Positions 11,815 through 26,000 of a stretch of DNA of 64,000 nt are shown here, in pieces. This stretch comes from Luscinia megarhynchos (taxonomy: Eukaryota; Chordata; Aves; Passeriformes; Turdidae), in contig CM067589.1 of the NCBI GenBank assembly GCA_034336665.1, positions 3,873,290-3,937,289 on the forward strand, given 5' to 3'. Made by a program: the position numbers and the translations under genes. Positions within the stretch are counted from its first letter, which is position 1. The number at the start of each line of letters is the position of its first letter. A model generated the notes under the pieces. The model was not told where the DNA came from. It saw only the letters and a list, made by a program, of their open reading frames with translations, and made no database searches.

Positions 11815-12366
11815 AGGCACAAGGGCAGGGGCAGCCGCGGCCGCAGCAGGCAGGGATTGCCACACAGGGACCCTGAGCTCGGCCTTTTCCCCAGCAAAGC
11901 TCTTGGCGGCTGCGGAAAAGCCCGGGGCCCGCCGCTGTCCGGCAGCCGGGCACACACAGTCTGCGGGCGGCCGCTGTACGGCCACGGCCCTTCCCCGAGC
12001 CTTACGGGGGGTGGGATCCTCCTCCCCTCGGGATCCTCCTCCCCTCTATCCCCTGATCCCCTCGGGATCCACCTCTCCTCCATCCCCTCTCTTCCATCCC
12101 TTCTTCCATCCCCTCATCCCCTCCTGCCCGCGCTGCCCGGCCCTCGGCCCCCGCCGTGACGCAGCCTGAGGGCACTTCCGGCCGGGAGGATTTAAAAACG
12201 CGAGGAGGCGGCGGCGCTGACAAGTAGTGCGGAGAGCGGGACGGGGGAGCCCGTGCGGGGCGAGGGAGCCGACGAGGAGCCCGTGCGGGACGGGGCCTCT
12301 GCGGGGAGCGGGACGGCAGCGGCAGCAGCACCCTCAGCTAGCGGCTCAAGTGTCCGTGCGGCGGCG
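11815..12366 (+). promoter_or_regulatory. NDC80: CpG-island promoter and untranslated exon 1 of NDC80
   Basis: A strongly CpG-rich stretch ends in a consensus donor (GCGGCG followed by GTGAGT at 12367). It contains an ETS-type site CACTTCCGG at 12173-12181, and ten bases on a TTTAAA motif (12191-12196) placed like a CHR element of G2/M genes. Transcription probably starts just after this, near 12200-12240, giving an untranslated exon ending at 12366. That exon joins to the acceptor at 14080-14081, eight bases before the ATG. The factor assignments are inference. Confidence 0.65.
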
Positions 12367-12471
12367 GTGAGTCCCGGGCTGGCCTCGCTGCTCAGCCCCC
12401 TTCGGTACGGGTTAGACGCGCTCTCAGGGCGAGCGGGTGGAGCTGAGCCCAGCTCTGCCGCGCTCCCACGC

Positions 12472-12506
12472 TTTTTTTTTCTTTTCATTTTTTTTTTTTT
12501 TTTTTC
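12472..12506. repeat. poly(T) tract in NDC80 intron 1
   Basis: An almost pure T run with two interruptions, just after the CpG island and inside the first intron. Confidence 0.85.
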
Positions 12507-12599
12507 CTCTCTAACCTGCTGCCATATTTGCTCTGGCAAACTGCTCTTAGATCTCTGCTCAAGCTCCGCTCTTACAGCGTCCTGGTGTATGCCAGGAGC

Positions 12600-13147
12600 A
12601 GGGCAGTGCCATCCCCCGTGCTCGGCATGGTGAGGCCGCGCCTCCAGCGCCGTGTCCAGCTCTGCGCCCCTGAGCTCAGGAACGACACCGAGGGGCCGGA
12701 GCGTGCCCGGAGAAGGGCAGCAGAGCTGGGAGAGGGTCTGGAGTACAAGCTGGGCTTGTTTAGTCTGGAGGAAAGGAGGCTCAGGGGCGACCTTATCGCT
12801 CTGGAAGCACGTGAAAAGAGGCTGTGGCCAGCTGGGGATCGGCCTCTTCTCGCAGGCAAAGAGCGACAGGACACGGCCTCGAGCTGCGCCAGGCTTTAGT
12901 GGGACAGATGTAGGAATTTCTCCACAGAAAAGGCGATTATACACTGGAATGGGCTGCTGTCATGGATGAGTGTGTTAAGCGTGCTTGAACAGCAGCATGG
13001 TGGTGGAGTCAGTGTCCCTGGAGGTGTTTAAGGAAAGGCTGGATGTAGCACTTAGTGCTATGGCCCCGCTTACAGGGTGGTGTTTGGTCATAAATTGGAC
13101 TTGATGATCTCTCAGGTCTTTTCCAGCCTAATTGATTCTGTTATTCT
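12600..13147 (+). mobile_element. CR1 LINE 3' end in NDC80 intron 1
   Basis: The CR1 3' region is recognisable from GTGAGGCCGCGCCTCCAG through AGTCTGGAGGAAAGGAGGCT to the terminal ATTGGACTTGATGATCTC and ATTCTGTTATTCT tail. The 5' end is truncated and the coding part is broken. Same orientation as NDC80. Confidence 0.9.
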
Positions 13148-14089
13148 AGAAGCTAATTGCTTGCTATGTTTGTGGAAATTCAATCTCTCTGTGGTTGATC
13201 CCAATTAAAGTAATGGAATAATGCAGCTTCTTCCCCAGACACAGTGAAATCATTACTGTGGTGCCCTATGACTTGAGCTAATCTTCTATTGTGGTTTGTG
13301 AGCAGTGGAACTGGAAGCAAAATGAAGCAACAGTTTATATTAATAATGTGCTTTTGGTAATGTTTGTAGTGGAGGGGACTCTCATTAGTCATGATTCAGT
13401 CATTTAAGCCCATCCTACAAATGAGATAAAACCTCTGTAGAGGGCAGAAGTGGCATCTTATTGTGGAGTTAATTCTGTTTACTTCATATTCCCCCTTCAT
13501 GCCCCTGTGGGGCAATGGCATTAATATTCCAGTTTGATTTTTATTCTGCATGCATGGTCTGAAAAGAGCCATAATATTATCTCAGAATAGGTTTTCCAGT
13601 TCTTGTGCTATGATATGGGGAGATCAGTTGCAGATGAATGGGTAGGCTCAGAATGAGCAGCTCAGGAGCTGATGTGTGGCTGAAGTGCTGTAAGCAGTGC
13701 TTGTGTGCCTGTGGTAGTCTGGCCTTTTTTCCAGTGCACTGAACTGAGAAATTTCTCAAGCTCTTTTGCTTTTGGAACCTGGGGGTTTGAAGTGACCAAA
13801 TATGAAGAAGGGCAAAACAGTAGGTTTAGAATAACCACTGACCCTTTCAATGATAAAACAGTTGATTTAAAAGACTGTGGCTGCTCTTACATATTTCTGG
13901 AGTCTAACGTAATCTTTTTTTACTTCTCTGGTTTTTTGGTTTTTTTGTCCAATGTACAGGTCTACTTGTTTATTCTGAACCTTTGCAAAATCGTTGTGGC
14001 ATTTAGAAAAGAAAATACCCTAATACCCTTAGATCTGCATTTTCTTCTGCTGCTGGGATACTGAGGGATTGTGATTTCCAGTAGTCACC

Positions 14090-17000
14090 ATGAAGCGAAA
14101 CTCAAGCAGTTCTGGAAGCAGCAGCCGACAATCTATGGTGCCACAGAGAGTGCCAGACACCAGCAAGACAGGTCGTCAGACACCTCAGATGTAAGTCTTG
14201 CTGGTCACATTGCTAAAAATAAGCATATAAAACTAATTCTGAAGAGATTTATCAGAGTATGTTTGAGTAGCAACTGATAGAAAAAAAAATTGAAAGAGTG
14301 AGAAAAAAGCTCCTTACAGCCAAGGATGTTTGCACAAGTTTTGTGAAAATACTTGCTTTAACTTTTTTGTGTACTTGTCACATTTCAATAGTAACACTTT
14401 GTTTCATGTTCCTTGGGAGGTGGCTGAGTACATCAGTTGGTCCTTGTAAGATGTTGCTGTGATGAAGGTGCTTAGGAATATATGACTGCATGTGTAGCTC
14501 TGGTACAAGAAAAAGATAAATTGGTAGAAATAGTCACTTGCATCCTTCTCTCTATTCCTCAGGAAGGACAGAAGCACCTTTGGGAAGCTGAGTGTGAGCA
14601 AACCTACACCTGGAGCTTCAGAAAGAAAAGTCAGCTGTGTTGGGAAGAGGTATGGATAGCTTTCGTTCTCTGCACTGTAAATTAAAACAAAAATGGTCCT
14701 ACATGATTTTGGGACTTTTCTTTCTTGACAGATTTTTATTATAGGAAATAATGGATCTGAGGCAAACAGACTTTCAGGTCTGCCTTCCTCTGGTCCTTGA
14801 TCACTAAACAGTAGTGCTGCAGAGCAGGAGTTGCTTTGGGAACTGGTTTTTTTTGGTTTACTTTTGGGAATGATGTGTGCTGCAGACCTTAAGAGTATCT
14901 CAGAACATTTTCTTTTTCAAGGAAGAATGACATCTGAACTATACTCTGCATTAGTTTCTTCTCTGTAAGATACAAACCTTCCAAAAATCTAGTCTTTGTG
15001 CTTAGCTTGTGACTTTCTGTGTTGTGGGTATCTTCTTTCATAGGACCCCAATGTTGCAGGGATCTTTTCCTTTCAGACATTCCCTAAATATTTTAGTGTT
15101 TGTTTACAGTCACCAACATGATTTTTTTCTTCATCTTTGGGGTATTTTTCTGCTCTCTGCAAGTTTATTTCTTTCAATAAAATGAAGAAAGTATTAATCT
15201 AGACTGCAGTAATCCCATTGTTGTACACACCTGGCATTGTGGCTTCCAGATTGATAATGTTTTTCCAATCACTTTAAATGAAGAGAAAACTTGAAGTATC
15301 ACTTTGTATAACAAATGCAAAGAAAACATAAATGTAGCAATTGTTGTGACTTAAACATGAAGAGAGTTCTTTGTATTTCCTTGTGACAAGATCTGTATTT
15401 ATTGTCTGTCCTTAGAATGAGTGGGGCTGGAGGGTCCCGCAGCAGCGTGTACGGGATGTTCGGGGCAGAAAAGATAAAGGACACCAGGCCCCTTCATGAC
15501 AAGACATTCATCCAGCAATGTATCAAGAAGCTTTGTGAGGTAACATTAACTTATTCTGCATGTGTGCTAGGAGGTGTAAAATCTAATCAAAATGGTTCTT
15601 TCTCTTGGTTTCAACTCTCAGTTGTATTTAGTGACTTGTATTCCATGTTTCTTTTGTACAGTTTCTCACTGAGAATGGTTATCCCCACAAGGTTTCTGTG
15701 CAATTGCTACAATCTCCCTCAGTTAAGGAGTTTTTAAAGATCTTCACCTTTATCTATAAATTCTTTTGCCCTTCTTATGAATTGCCTGGCTCAAAATATG
15801 AAGAGGAAATTCCAAGAATTTTTAAAGACCTTGGGTAAGATGATTATTTTTAGTCTCCTGGGCTGAATAGATATGCTGTGGCTAGAAATGGAAAAGCAAA
15901 GAATTCTGCCTTGATAGTTGGAGAATGGATAGAATTCTTTATTTGGGTAAGACTTGGAAAGTACAATGTTGTGATTGTTTTGTTTCACTTTTATTTAGCT
16001 CTAGGTTTAATCTCTGATTTTTCAGCATCTATTGTACATTTTAAATTTGAACTTGCACAACTATAAGCTCTTGGAATCTTGCTTTGTAATGTAAAAACGA
16101 ATTGGTTATTTGTATAAAACTTTGAAAGACAAGACACAATTGTCTTTTACAGACTTTTCTGTTCATTCTGTTAGAATCTAAGAATTAAAATTTCCAGAAT
16201 TTTATATCAAGTTAAATTAGTTGAAAATGCTTTCCTGCTATTTTTCTCATTCTGTTTTAAAGCGGAATGTGGAAATAACAAAAATGACTGTTGGGGTGAA
16301 AAGAGCCCTAAGTATCTGAATGATTTCTTTTTTTTTTTTTTTCTGAATTTATTCAGTGTTTTAAATCATTGACCCCAAGGCTTTCCAAGAAAGAAAATCA
16401 TCTGCCTGATGATAATTGGGGATTTTCAGTCTTATTAAAAAAAGGGCATATTTTACTCGTGTAGATTTGAACCCATCATGGCATGAAAGTGCCAGGGCTG
16501 CTTAAACGTAGGTGTAGATCTTTTGTTCACTTCTCAGCATTTTAATAACATTTTGGCTTCCTCTGTAACATTTGAAACTGCTGACAAAGCTTGAAATGTT
16601 GAAAAAGATGGCATGCTGCTACACCAAGAGTGTAATTCTGGATCAAATGACTAATTCTAGCAACTCACTTGAAGTCTTGGGAGTTCTGGAGCATCTGGAC
16701 AACACTCTTGATCATATGTTTAGTTGGAGGCAGTCCTACGAGGAGCAGGGAGTTGGATTTGTTGATCCTTAGGGGTCCCTTTCAAACCAAGGTATTCTCT
16801 GAATCACTTAAATGAGAAACCCATAAGAATTGAATAAAACAGTGGTGTAAGAGCTCAAACTTATTTCCTTTGAAATACAGTATAAAGTGCAATTGAGTTT
16901 GCTCTTCCTTCTGTGCCTTCATCTACATCTAAAAATGTGCTGCTTTATTTTGAAAATGTGCTGGTTGTTTTCAGCACAGCTATTAAAAATGTCTTCTTTG

Positions 17001-20000
17001 GCCTTACAGGTACCCCTTTCCTCTGACAAAAAGCTCCATGCACAATGTGGGTGCACCACACACCTGGCCTCAGATTGTGGCAGTTTTGGATTGGTTAATT
17101 AATTGTGTCAAGGTAACATTTGTCTTCAGAGAAATATTTCTACTTTCCAGGCTAGAATGTTAGTTTCAATACAGATCTAGTGACTATTTTCTACAAATCT
17201 CCTTGTCTAACATATATGTAAAGAAAAAGGTGGATGTTCTTAGCTGTCATTTGGGAGCTGACCCTTAGCCTTATGTTTCAGTAACTTTTAAAGTGATTTT
17301 TTTTCATGTTATGATGTGATAATTTTTTTCTTTAAATGCATGCACTGGATAAATTAATGTATAAAAAAAGGTGGGGAAATGCTGGCTTATAAATACATTA
17401 AATATGAGAAATTAATGTGTATAATCACTGAATAGAACGTGTATCTTCAGTGCAAATGTTGTGACATCTGCCATTCTCTACTAAATTTGAAATCTAAGGA
17501 TGGAATTTTCAATTGAAATTATTCAATTGTCCTGTGATTCTGATACAGAGTGACAAGTTTTCTGTTGAGGGTGGGGTGTTTTTATTTAATTTTGATTTTG
17601 TTTTGTTTGTTTGGGTTGTTTAGTGGTGGTAACTTGCTGCTGCCAGCTCAGGTCTGAGCAAAACTTGGAATCTGTGGCAGAAGTTCACCACTGCTGAGCT
17701 GAGCACCCATGAAAATCCTGTCACTTTTTGCAGAAAAGACACAAGACAATTTGGCAGTGTTCACACCTCTTTACCTGTGTGTTTAGTCAGCTCAACACAG
17801 GTTCCTTCCAACCTGCTTGCTGAAATCCTAATCTAGTGTTACTCTGCTTATCATGAGACCAAAATGAAGACTAATGGATGTCTTCACATCTGCTCTGTGT
17901 GTGCACCTCTGCTTCTCAGCTGTTCAATGCCATGAGGGAAATGGGACCATCCTTCCATGCCAGGCAGAGCTCGGGAGAAGAGACTGATGATGGAATTATC
18001 CATCATGAGGTACAGTTCGAATCAGAATTACTCCTGTGCTGGAACAAGACAATTTAAATACAGTTTAGATTGTTGTGTCATGTATTTATAGATTCTGTTC
18101 TCTTTTATATTCACAGCACTTTCTAGGAAGTAGAGTAGCATTATATAAAAAGCCTGATCAACTATTTCCTGAGCAGGCATCATGGCCAGTCTATTGATGA
18201 AGACTGGGTATTAAACAGAAATAACTTATTCTCCAAGTGTCTACTGTGTCAGTTCTCCTTTGTGGAGAAAGGGAATCATTATGCTCTATTATTTTAGTAG
18301 AGTTTCTGGTATATTTTGCTTTAGCACTCAAGACTTCTGAGGTCAACAGCAGTGCAGTGTAAAGACAGTGACTTAATTCTAAATATAGTGGCTTCTGCCA
18401 AGATCTGCTCAGTTTACTCAGTAAAAATTGGTTGTAATGCTTTATTTCTGAGCCTTCAAATAGGGTGGCAATGTAATTCAGGCTCTTAGAAATCCAACAG
18501 CTTGCTTTCTTTTTAATTTGTCATGGATGATAAGTACTACTCAGATTTAACTCAGTGTTTAACTCACAACAGGTGTTTGGAAGGAGTTGCATTATAGCTA
18601 AAACATTTAATTAGAAAATTGCAAAAATCAAGTAAAATCACAATTTTGGACTAAGGTTACAACCTCATGGTTGGCAAGTAAAAATGCTTTTAAACTATGT
18701 TCTTCTACACCAATACTTATGTATATATATTGATAGAGAATTCCCAATACTGGTGTAATTGCTTCTGAAACATCTGTAACTTAGTGTCTAGCAAATTCTT
18801 TCTGGGTAGCCTTTCTTTAATTCTAGATTAGTTCTTTGACATCTGCAGATGTGAATTTTAATGGTCATATTTACTGAAGAGGTCTGTTAAACAGATCTCC
18901 AGTTTCTATAAACTACCCTGAGAGAATCATATACATAAAGATGAAAAACTCTTAAATATTGTACCTACAATCCTTGTTAAATATCCCAGAAAAATACAGC
19001 ATTTCCAGACCTTTCATAATGAGAATTTTATAGGTTCCTCCTTCTGCCTGAATAGAATCTGTTGACATTCTATATTCAAAGGGAGGAAAACAGTTGAATT
19101 TTACAAAAGTGCAATCAAAGCATTGAAAGATATTTTTGATGCCTCTTTAACTCAGCTGATTGAGTAGCTTTAGACTATCCAGTTATTTTACAGGCCTTGG
19201 AATTGTTAAAATGGAACTTTTTAAATTGTTTTTAGCTTTTCCTGGATTACTGTCTGAAGTGCTATGATCTTTTCATGAAAGGGAGAGATACCTTTGAGGA
19301 GGTGGATGCTGAAGTGCGGTCAAAATTAAGTAAGTTTAAGTTTTCATTAAGTCTTCAATTGTGTTCCTGGTTTCTTTTCTCCTAGTATCAGTTTGTTCAG
19401 TTTACAAGCGAAAGTGATCTAAGGGAAGCTGAAATTCTTTAGTACCTTTCAGTTACTTCAACTTAATGCTCTCTTCTTTTATCTGTATTTTAGTAGTACA
19501 GATGAATAGGTCATGATCTGCTATCAGCTGTAGCTGTGTCTCCTGGTTTTTTAATGGCTTTTTCACAGGAAACCAGTATACAAATCTTCAGATGCCAGCT
19601 CCACCTATGCAGTGACTCTTGTTTTTGTCTGGCAAAACTAACAATTAAAAAAAAAATCTTTTCAGAGGAGTCACACCTGATGATAAATAAGGAAGTTCAG
19701 ATTTTGAAAGCTCTGAGAAGTCTGCAAGAGTTCTGTCACGGTGTGACTTGGGTTTGCCAACCTTAATATATTTAATTTCTTTTAGAGACAAGACCCAGGA
19801 GTAGAGACAAGGCAGGCTCAAAACTTAAAAAAGGTACAAGAAGAAATTTATTAATAAGACAAAAAAAGAATTAGAATTCAGGATAAGATTTCTAGATTGT
19901 TCCCTCCTCCCCTTCATTCCACATTTCTTACCAAAAACATACAGAGAGAACACTTCAGTCAGTTATACATCCAAATAATCATTTCAGTTTACTCAAGACA

Positions 20001-23000
20001 GAAAAGTTCCTTTTTTTGGTTTGTGCTTAGAGGGTGTCTTCACTTTCACAGTCTGCATTTGCCTGAGACTTACAGAACCATGAATTTTCCTCCCATTTAC
20101 ACAATCCTTCCAGAGCCGTGTTATGGGTTACGATGCACACATGGGGTGCCACCTCTAAAGGCAGGCTGCTAAAAAACAAAATTCCCTTTATTGTTTTCTC
20201 TATCAAATGTCTCTGTTCATATTCCAGTTCCAGAACAGAGACCCCCATTCCCTCGGGGCAAAGGATCCTTTTCTCAAATATTTCAACCCCCCATGTATTT
20301 TCCACAGTTTAAAGGAATTTTAGTGAAGTCATGATCCCCTTAGCCCACAAAAAGGGTTTTCAGCTACTTATCGTTGCATCTTTTCAATCTCTTCCCACTA
20401 GGAACTTTATCTTCATTCCGCTGATCTCTGTAGTCTCCACACTTCATTTCTTCTCATTCAGGGAAGCTCAGGAAATCGAAGATCTTATCCAGGCATAAAG
20501 ACGTTAAGATTGTATCCAGATCGTGAAGAAACAACATGGGCAGCTGGAGTCCTTCTCTGCCACGTGGAAGTCGGTGCTGGGGCCACGTGGCAGGTGCCGT
20601 GTCTTGCAGAGCCGGGGCCACCAGGCCACGGCCGGGGCTGCCCAGAGCCATGCGGTCGGGAGGGGCTGGGGGACCGGGACCATGCAGCCGGGCCGGGCCC
20701 CCCACCAAGCCAGGGCCAGGGTGCCGGGCTGGCCCGAGGCCGAGCCCGAGGCCGAGCCGGAGCCGGGCTGGAGCCAGGCTGGAACCCCGGCCAGAGACCC
20801 CCGCACCTCCCGAGGCCGGAAACCGAAATGACCCCGCAGTTAACCTAATCCAATGTGATTTGTGAAATGAAATAACCTTCCATTGGTTTCCTGAGCTGTC
20901 CATCACCAAATCAGCTCTCTGATTGGTGTCAGCAGCCCACAGGGGAAACTCCCAGAGATGGGAAGAGTCCCTCCCACTCCCCAGCCTCATGGAGCTGTCC
21001 CTGAGGTGAATCCACCCCTCCTCCCACCACGTGAAACCAACACAAGTTCCAGACTCTGTTATGAGGGTTCCTGTGTGTGATTCAGCATGCACCTGTGTTT
21101 GCCTTCAGGGAGGTGGAAAATTATTAGGATTTTTGACTCCCTCATCTCACCACCTACAGAAATACAAGCAGAATGTGTGAACAAGGAAGAAAAACATTTC
21201 TTACTTTCTCTGCTCTCCTATGAAAAGCTAGACTAAGGGCCCTTTGCAAACTGGAGCCATCCATTGGAGAGGAAATAAGCTACCACACCGTTACTGGGTC
21301 TTAGGAAAAAATAATCATCCCATTGTTTGGTAAAGGCCAGGTGAAGTTAGAGAAAAGATGTCTCAAGTAGCAAGGAAGTATATGGATAAGAAAGAGGTTG
21401 TTCAATAGGTTTGATCTGTTCTAGCTTCACATGGAGGTCCTGACTGATATACTCTCCTGTGCTGTGGGTTGTATGAGAGTTTGGGAACCCTTACCTCTTG
21501 GCAGAGACTTTGAGGACTGAGAAACCCATTTTTTTTTCTTATTTGTTTTGGGGTTTTTACCTGGTTGCATTTTAATGAAAGGCTTTTGTTGTTTTTAGTT
21601 ATTTCTTTAGTGTGAAATAATTGTCCAGATAATGGGTATTAACTGTGCTGAAGCTAAAGTTCAGATACACAAAATAGGTGTTGATATTAAGTGAGTAATT
21701 TGTAACCCCACTCTCTCTTCTGCTCTCCCACAGAGGAGTTATTTAATGTAGATGAAGGCCGGATGGAAAGTTTAGTAGCTGAAAACAAAAGACTTCAAGA
21801 AGAGATTGCAAGAGTGGAAAGAGAAAAGGGAAGTGAGCCGGTTAGTAAATTAGGTCTTTTTATAGTTGTCCTGGGTTGAAGGACATGTGCCTGCCAACAA
21901 AAGCAGAAATTTTCCTTTGAAGTAGAGACCCCAACTCCACTCCTCCCCAAGTATTATAAATGTCTGAATCCAGGACTCTGAGGCAGAGATAAGGGGGCAG
22001 GAATAACAGCTCCTTTACTAATATATCTAACCATACAAACAGAAACAACAGCAGTTGTTAAAACTACCGACAACACAGAACAGGTAACTCGGTCCCAGTG
22101 CTTTCTTTAGCTGTGGGCACACTCTCTGTGCCCTCGGTCCCGGTGCTGCAGCCAGAACAAAGCCCGGCGGCCGCAGAGAGGCGGGAGCGCGGGCGGGAGG
22201 GGCGGCAGCGGCCATGGCGGTCTCGGGTGGGAGCGGCTGGAGCGGCAGCTCCTCGCTCACCGCTGTGTGCGGGTGATCAGCTGTGCCCGCAGGGGCAGGA
22301 GCTGCAGCGGGGCGGATCAGGGCAGGTGATCGCAGAGGGTCTGGCTCTCCTGCCTTCGGCCGCGGGGCTGCAGACGGGGCGTCCTCCTCCGAGCTCCCGG
22401 AAACACGAGAGCCCCTCCGGCAGCCCAGCTCCCACCTACCCCTTTTGTCCAGAGTCGTCAAAGGTCCTGAGTGTGACCTGGCCAGTTCCATTGGCATGAT
22501 AATGGGAAAAATTCTTTAGATTGACACAGTAATAGAAAAACACTCAACCCCCAACATTATCCACCCCGAATTTTTCCCATGCCAACATGCTACAGCAAAT
22601 TAAAACTTTTAAATCATATACTTACATGCAGTAATATCATAGATAGTTCACCCTAGAAAAAGGTCTCCTTGGGGTATGCATCAGGTCTCTCCATCCTTTT
22701 GCATCACCCACCAAGTGCAACCTGGTCCTTGAGCGAAAACCACCCCACGAACAGGATTGTCTTTGCTGGAGGCAGAGTTCACCCAAACAGTTTTTCCTAA
22801 CATGCCTCTCAGGTGCACCACTGGGACCTTATCTCCATCTGGTGTTCCCAAGGGCTCAGATTGGGCAGGGCCTGCTTGGTTAGTGGAACCTCGGGTATTC
22901 ACTAACCATGTGGCCTTTGGTAGATGCATCTCCCAGCTCTTGAAAGTCCCCCCACCAAGTGCCTTTAAGGTGGTTTTAAGCAGGCCATTGCACCATCCGA

Positions 23001-26000
23001 CTTTCCCAGCCTCTGGTGCATGGTAGGGAATATGGTACACCCACTCAATGCCGTGTTCTCTAGCCCAGGTGCTTATAAGGCTATTTTTAAAATGAGTCCC
23101 GTTGTCTGACTCAATTCTCTCAGGGGTGCCATGCCTCCAGAGGACTTGCTTTTCAAGGCCCAGGGGGGTGTTCTGAGCAGTGGCGTGGGGCACAGGGTAG
23201 GTCTCCAACTACCTGGTGGCGGCTTCCACCATGGTCAGCACGTAGCGCTTGTCTTGGCGGGTCTGAGGCAGTGTGATGTAGTCAATCTGGCAGGTCTCTC
23301 CATACCTGTACTTGGACCATCCCCCCCCATACCAGAGGGGCTTCACCCACTTGGCCTGCTTGATGGCAGTGCACGTCTCACAGTCATGAATAACCTGAGA
23401 GATGCAGTCCATGGTTAGATACACCCCTCGGTCTCATACCCACTTATAGGTGGCATCTCTTCCCTGATGACCTGAGGCATCGTGGGCCCATTGAGCCAGG
23501 AACAATTCCCCCTTGTGTTCCCAATCTAAGTCTATCTTTGAGACCTCTATCTGAGCAGCCTAATCTACCTGCTCGTTGTGCCGGCGTTCTTCATTAGCCC
23601 GGCTCTTGGGAACATGGGCATCCACATGACGGACTTTCACAGGTAGTTTCTCTACCCGAGTGGCAATGTCTTTCCACTCATCAGCAGCTCAGATTGGTTT
23701 TCCTCTACGTTGCCAGTCTGCCTTTTTCCACCTCTCCAGCCACCCCCACAGAGCATTGGCTACCATCCAGGAATCAGTGTAAAGGCAGAGCTTTGGCCAT
23801 TTCTCTCTTTCAGCAATGTCCAAGGCCAGCTGAACAGCTTTGAGCTCAGCAAGTTGACTTGATCCACCTTCTCCTTCGGTAGCTTGTGCAACCTGTCATG
23901 TGGGGCTCCATACGGCTGCTTTCCACTTCTGGTTCATCCCCACGATGCGGCAGGAACCGTCGGTGAAAAGGGCATAGCATGTTTCAACTGCTGGCAGTTG
24001 GTTGTACAGTGGGGCTTCTTCAGCCCGGGCCACTTGCTTCTGCTCCTCTTCATTAGCAAGACCAAAATCTTCACCTTCTGGCCAGTTTGTAATTATCTCC
24101 AAAATCCCAGGGTGATTCAGGTTGCCAATATGGGCGTGCTGCGTGATGAGGGCAATCCACTTGCTCCATGTGGCATCGGTGGCGTGGTGGGTAGAGGGAA
24201 CCTTTCCTTTGAACATCCACCCCAGCACTGGCAGTCGGGGTGCCAGGAGAAGCTGTGCTTCTGTGTCAATCACCTCTGAGGCAGCTTGAACTCCTTCATA
24301 GGCAGCCAGGATTTCCTTCTCTGTGGGAGTGAAATTGGCTTCAGACCCTTTGTAACTCCTGCTACAGAATCCCAGGGGTCGGCCTCGGGTCTCACCAGGC
24401 ACCTTCTGCCAAAGGCTCCAGGACAGACCATGGTTCCTGGCTGCAGAGTAAAGCACGTTCTTTACCTCTGGTCCTGTCCTGACTGGGCCAAGGGCTACTG
24501 CATGAGCGATCTCCTGTTTGATCTGGGCAAAGGCTTGCTGTTGCTCAGGGCCCCAGTGGAAATCTTCTTCTTGCGGGTGACCAGGTAGAGAGGGCTCACA
24601 ATCTGGCTGTACTCAGGGATGTGCATTCTCCAAAAGCCTATGGCACCTAGGAAAGCTTGTGTTTCCTTCTTGCTTGTTGGTGGAGACATTGCAGTGATCT
24701 TATTGATGACCTCAGTGGGGATCTGGCGCCGTCCGTCTTGCCACTTCACTCCCAGGAACTGGATCTCTCGGGCAGGTCCTTTGACTTTGCTCTTTTTAAT
24801 GGCAAAACCGGCTCCCAGCAAAATCTGGATGATCTTCTCTCCCTTCTCAAATACCTCCATTGCCATGTTCCCCCACACAATGATGCCATCGATGTACTGC
24901 AGATGTTCTGGAGCCTCACCCTTTTCCAGTGCAGCCATGGCAGATGGTGGGGCTGTGTTTCTACCCCTGGTGCAGTCGGTTCCAGGTGTACTGCACACCC
25001 CTCCAGGTGAAAGCAAACTGAGGCCTGCACTCTGCTGCCAGAGGAATGGAGAAAAATGCATTGGCAATGTCAATGGTGGCATACCACCTTGCTGCCTTGG
25101 ACTCCAGCTCGTACTGGAGTTCCAGCATGTCCGGCACAGCAGCGCTCAGCGGTGGAGTCACTTAATTCAAGGCACAATAGTCCACAGTCAATCTCCATTC
25201 TCCATCAGATTTGGGCACAGGCCAGATGGGGCTGTTGAAGGGTGAGTGGGCTTTGCTGACCACCCCTTGGCTCTCCAGCTCTTGGATCATCTTGTGGATG
25301 GGGATCACAGCATCTCGATTTGTCCGGTACTGCCGGCGGTGCACTGTCATGGTGGCAATTGGCACCTGTTGCTGTGTCACTTTCAGGAGTCCCACTGCAG
25401 ATGGGTTTTCTGATAGTCCAGGCAAGGTGTTCAACTGCTTAATGCTCTTTGTCTCTACAGCAGCTATTCCAAAAGCCCACCTGAACCCCTTTGGGTCTTT
25501 GTAGCAGCCGTTCCTGAGGAAGTCTATGCCTAGGATGCGTGGTGCCCCTGGGCCAGTTACAATAGGATGTTTCTGCCACCCCATCCCTGTCAGGCTAATC
25601 TCAGCTTCCAGCAAAGTGTATTCCTGTGATCCCCCCGTCACCCCAACAATGGAAACAGGTTCCTTCCCCACATGTTCTGATGGTATCAGGGTGCATTGTG
25701 AATCAGTATCAACTAGCACTCTATGTTTCTGTGGCTTTGATGTGCCAGGCCATCGCACCCACACTATCCAATAGATCCTGTCATCCCATGCCTCTCCCTG
25801 GCTAGAGGCAGGGCCCCTCTAGCCCTGGTTATTGTTCCTTTCCTGGGCATACATAGTGGAGGTTCCTTCCAGGGGATCTGACAAATCATCCTCCCTTCTG
25901 TAATACCCTGCACCTCTACCATGGGAGGTTGAGGCTACTTTCATTTTAGCGTGGGTCCCTTGGTTAGCATTTCCCTCCCTGAGCTGACACACCCGTGCTG

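Noticed and set aside
12192..12944. 250-codon minus-strand frame over the NDC80 promoter
   Set aside because: It crosses a CpG island, a poly(T) tract and a CR1 copy; open by base composition.
20454..21092. GC-rich frames up to 212 codons in an NDC80 intron
   Set aside because: They fall in the probable LTR's GC-rich block with simple repeats; all frames are open there.
22557..22680. Possible provirus envelope gene
   Set aside because: Only about 125 bases separate integrase and 3' LTR; no env-like frame exists anywhere in the element.
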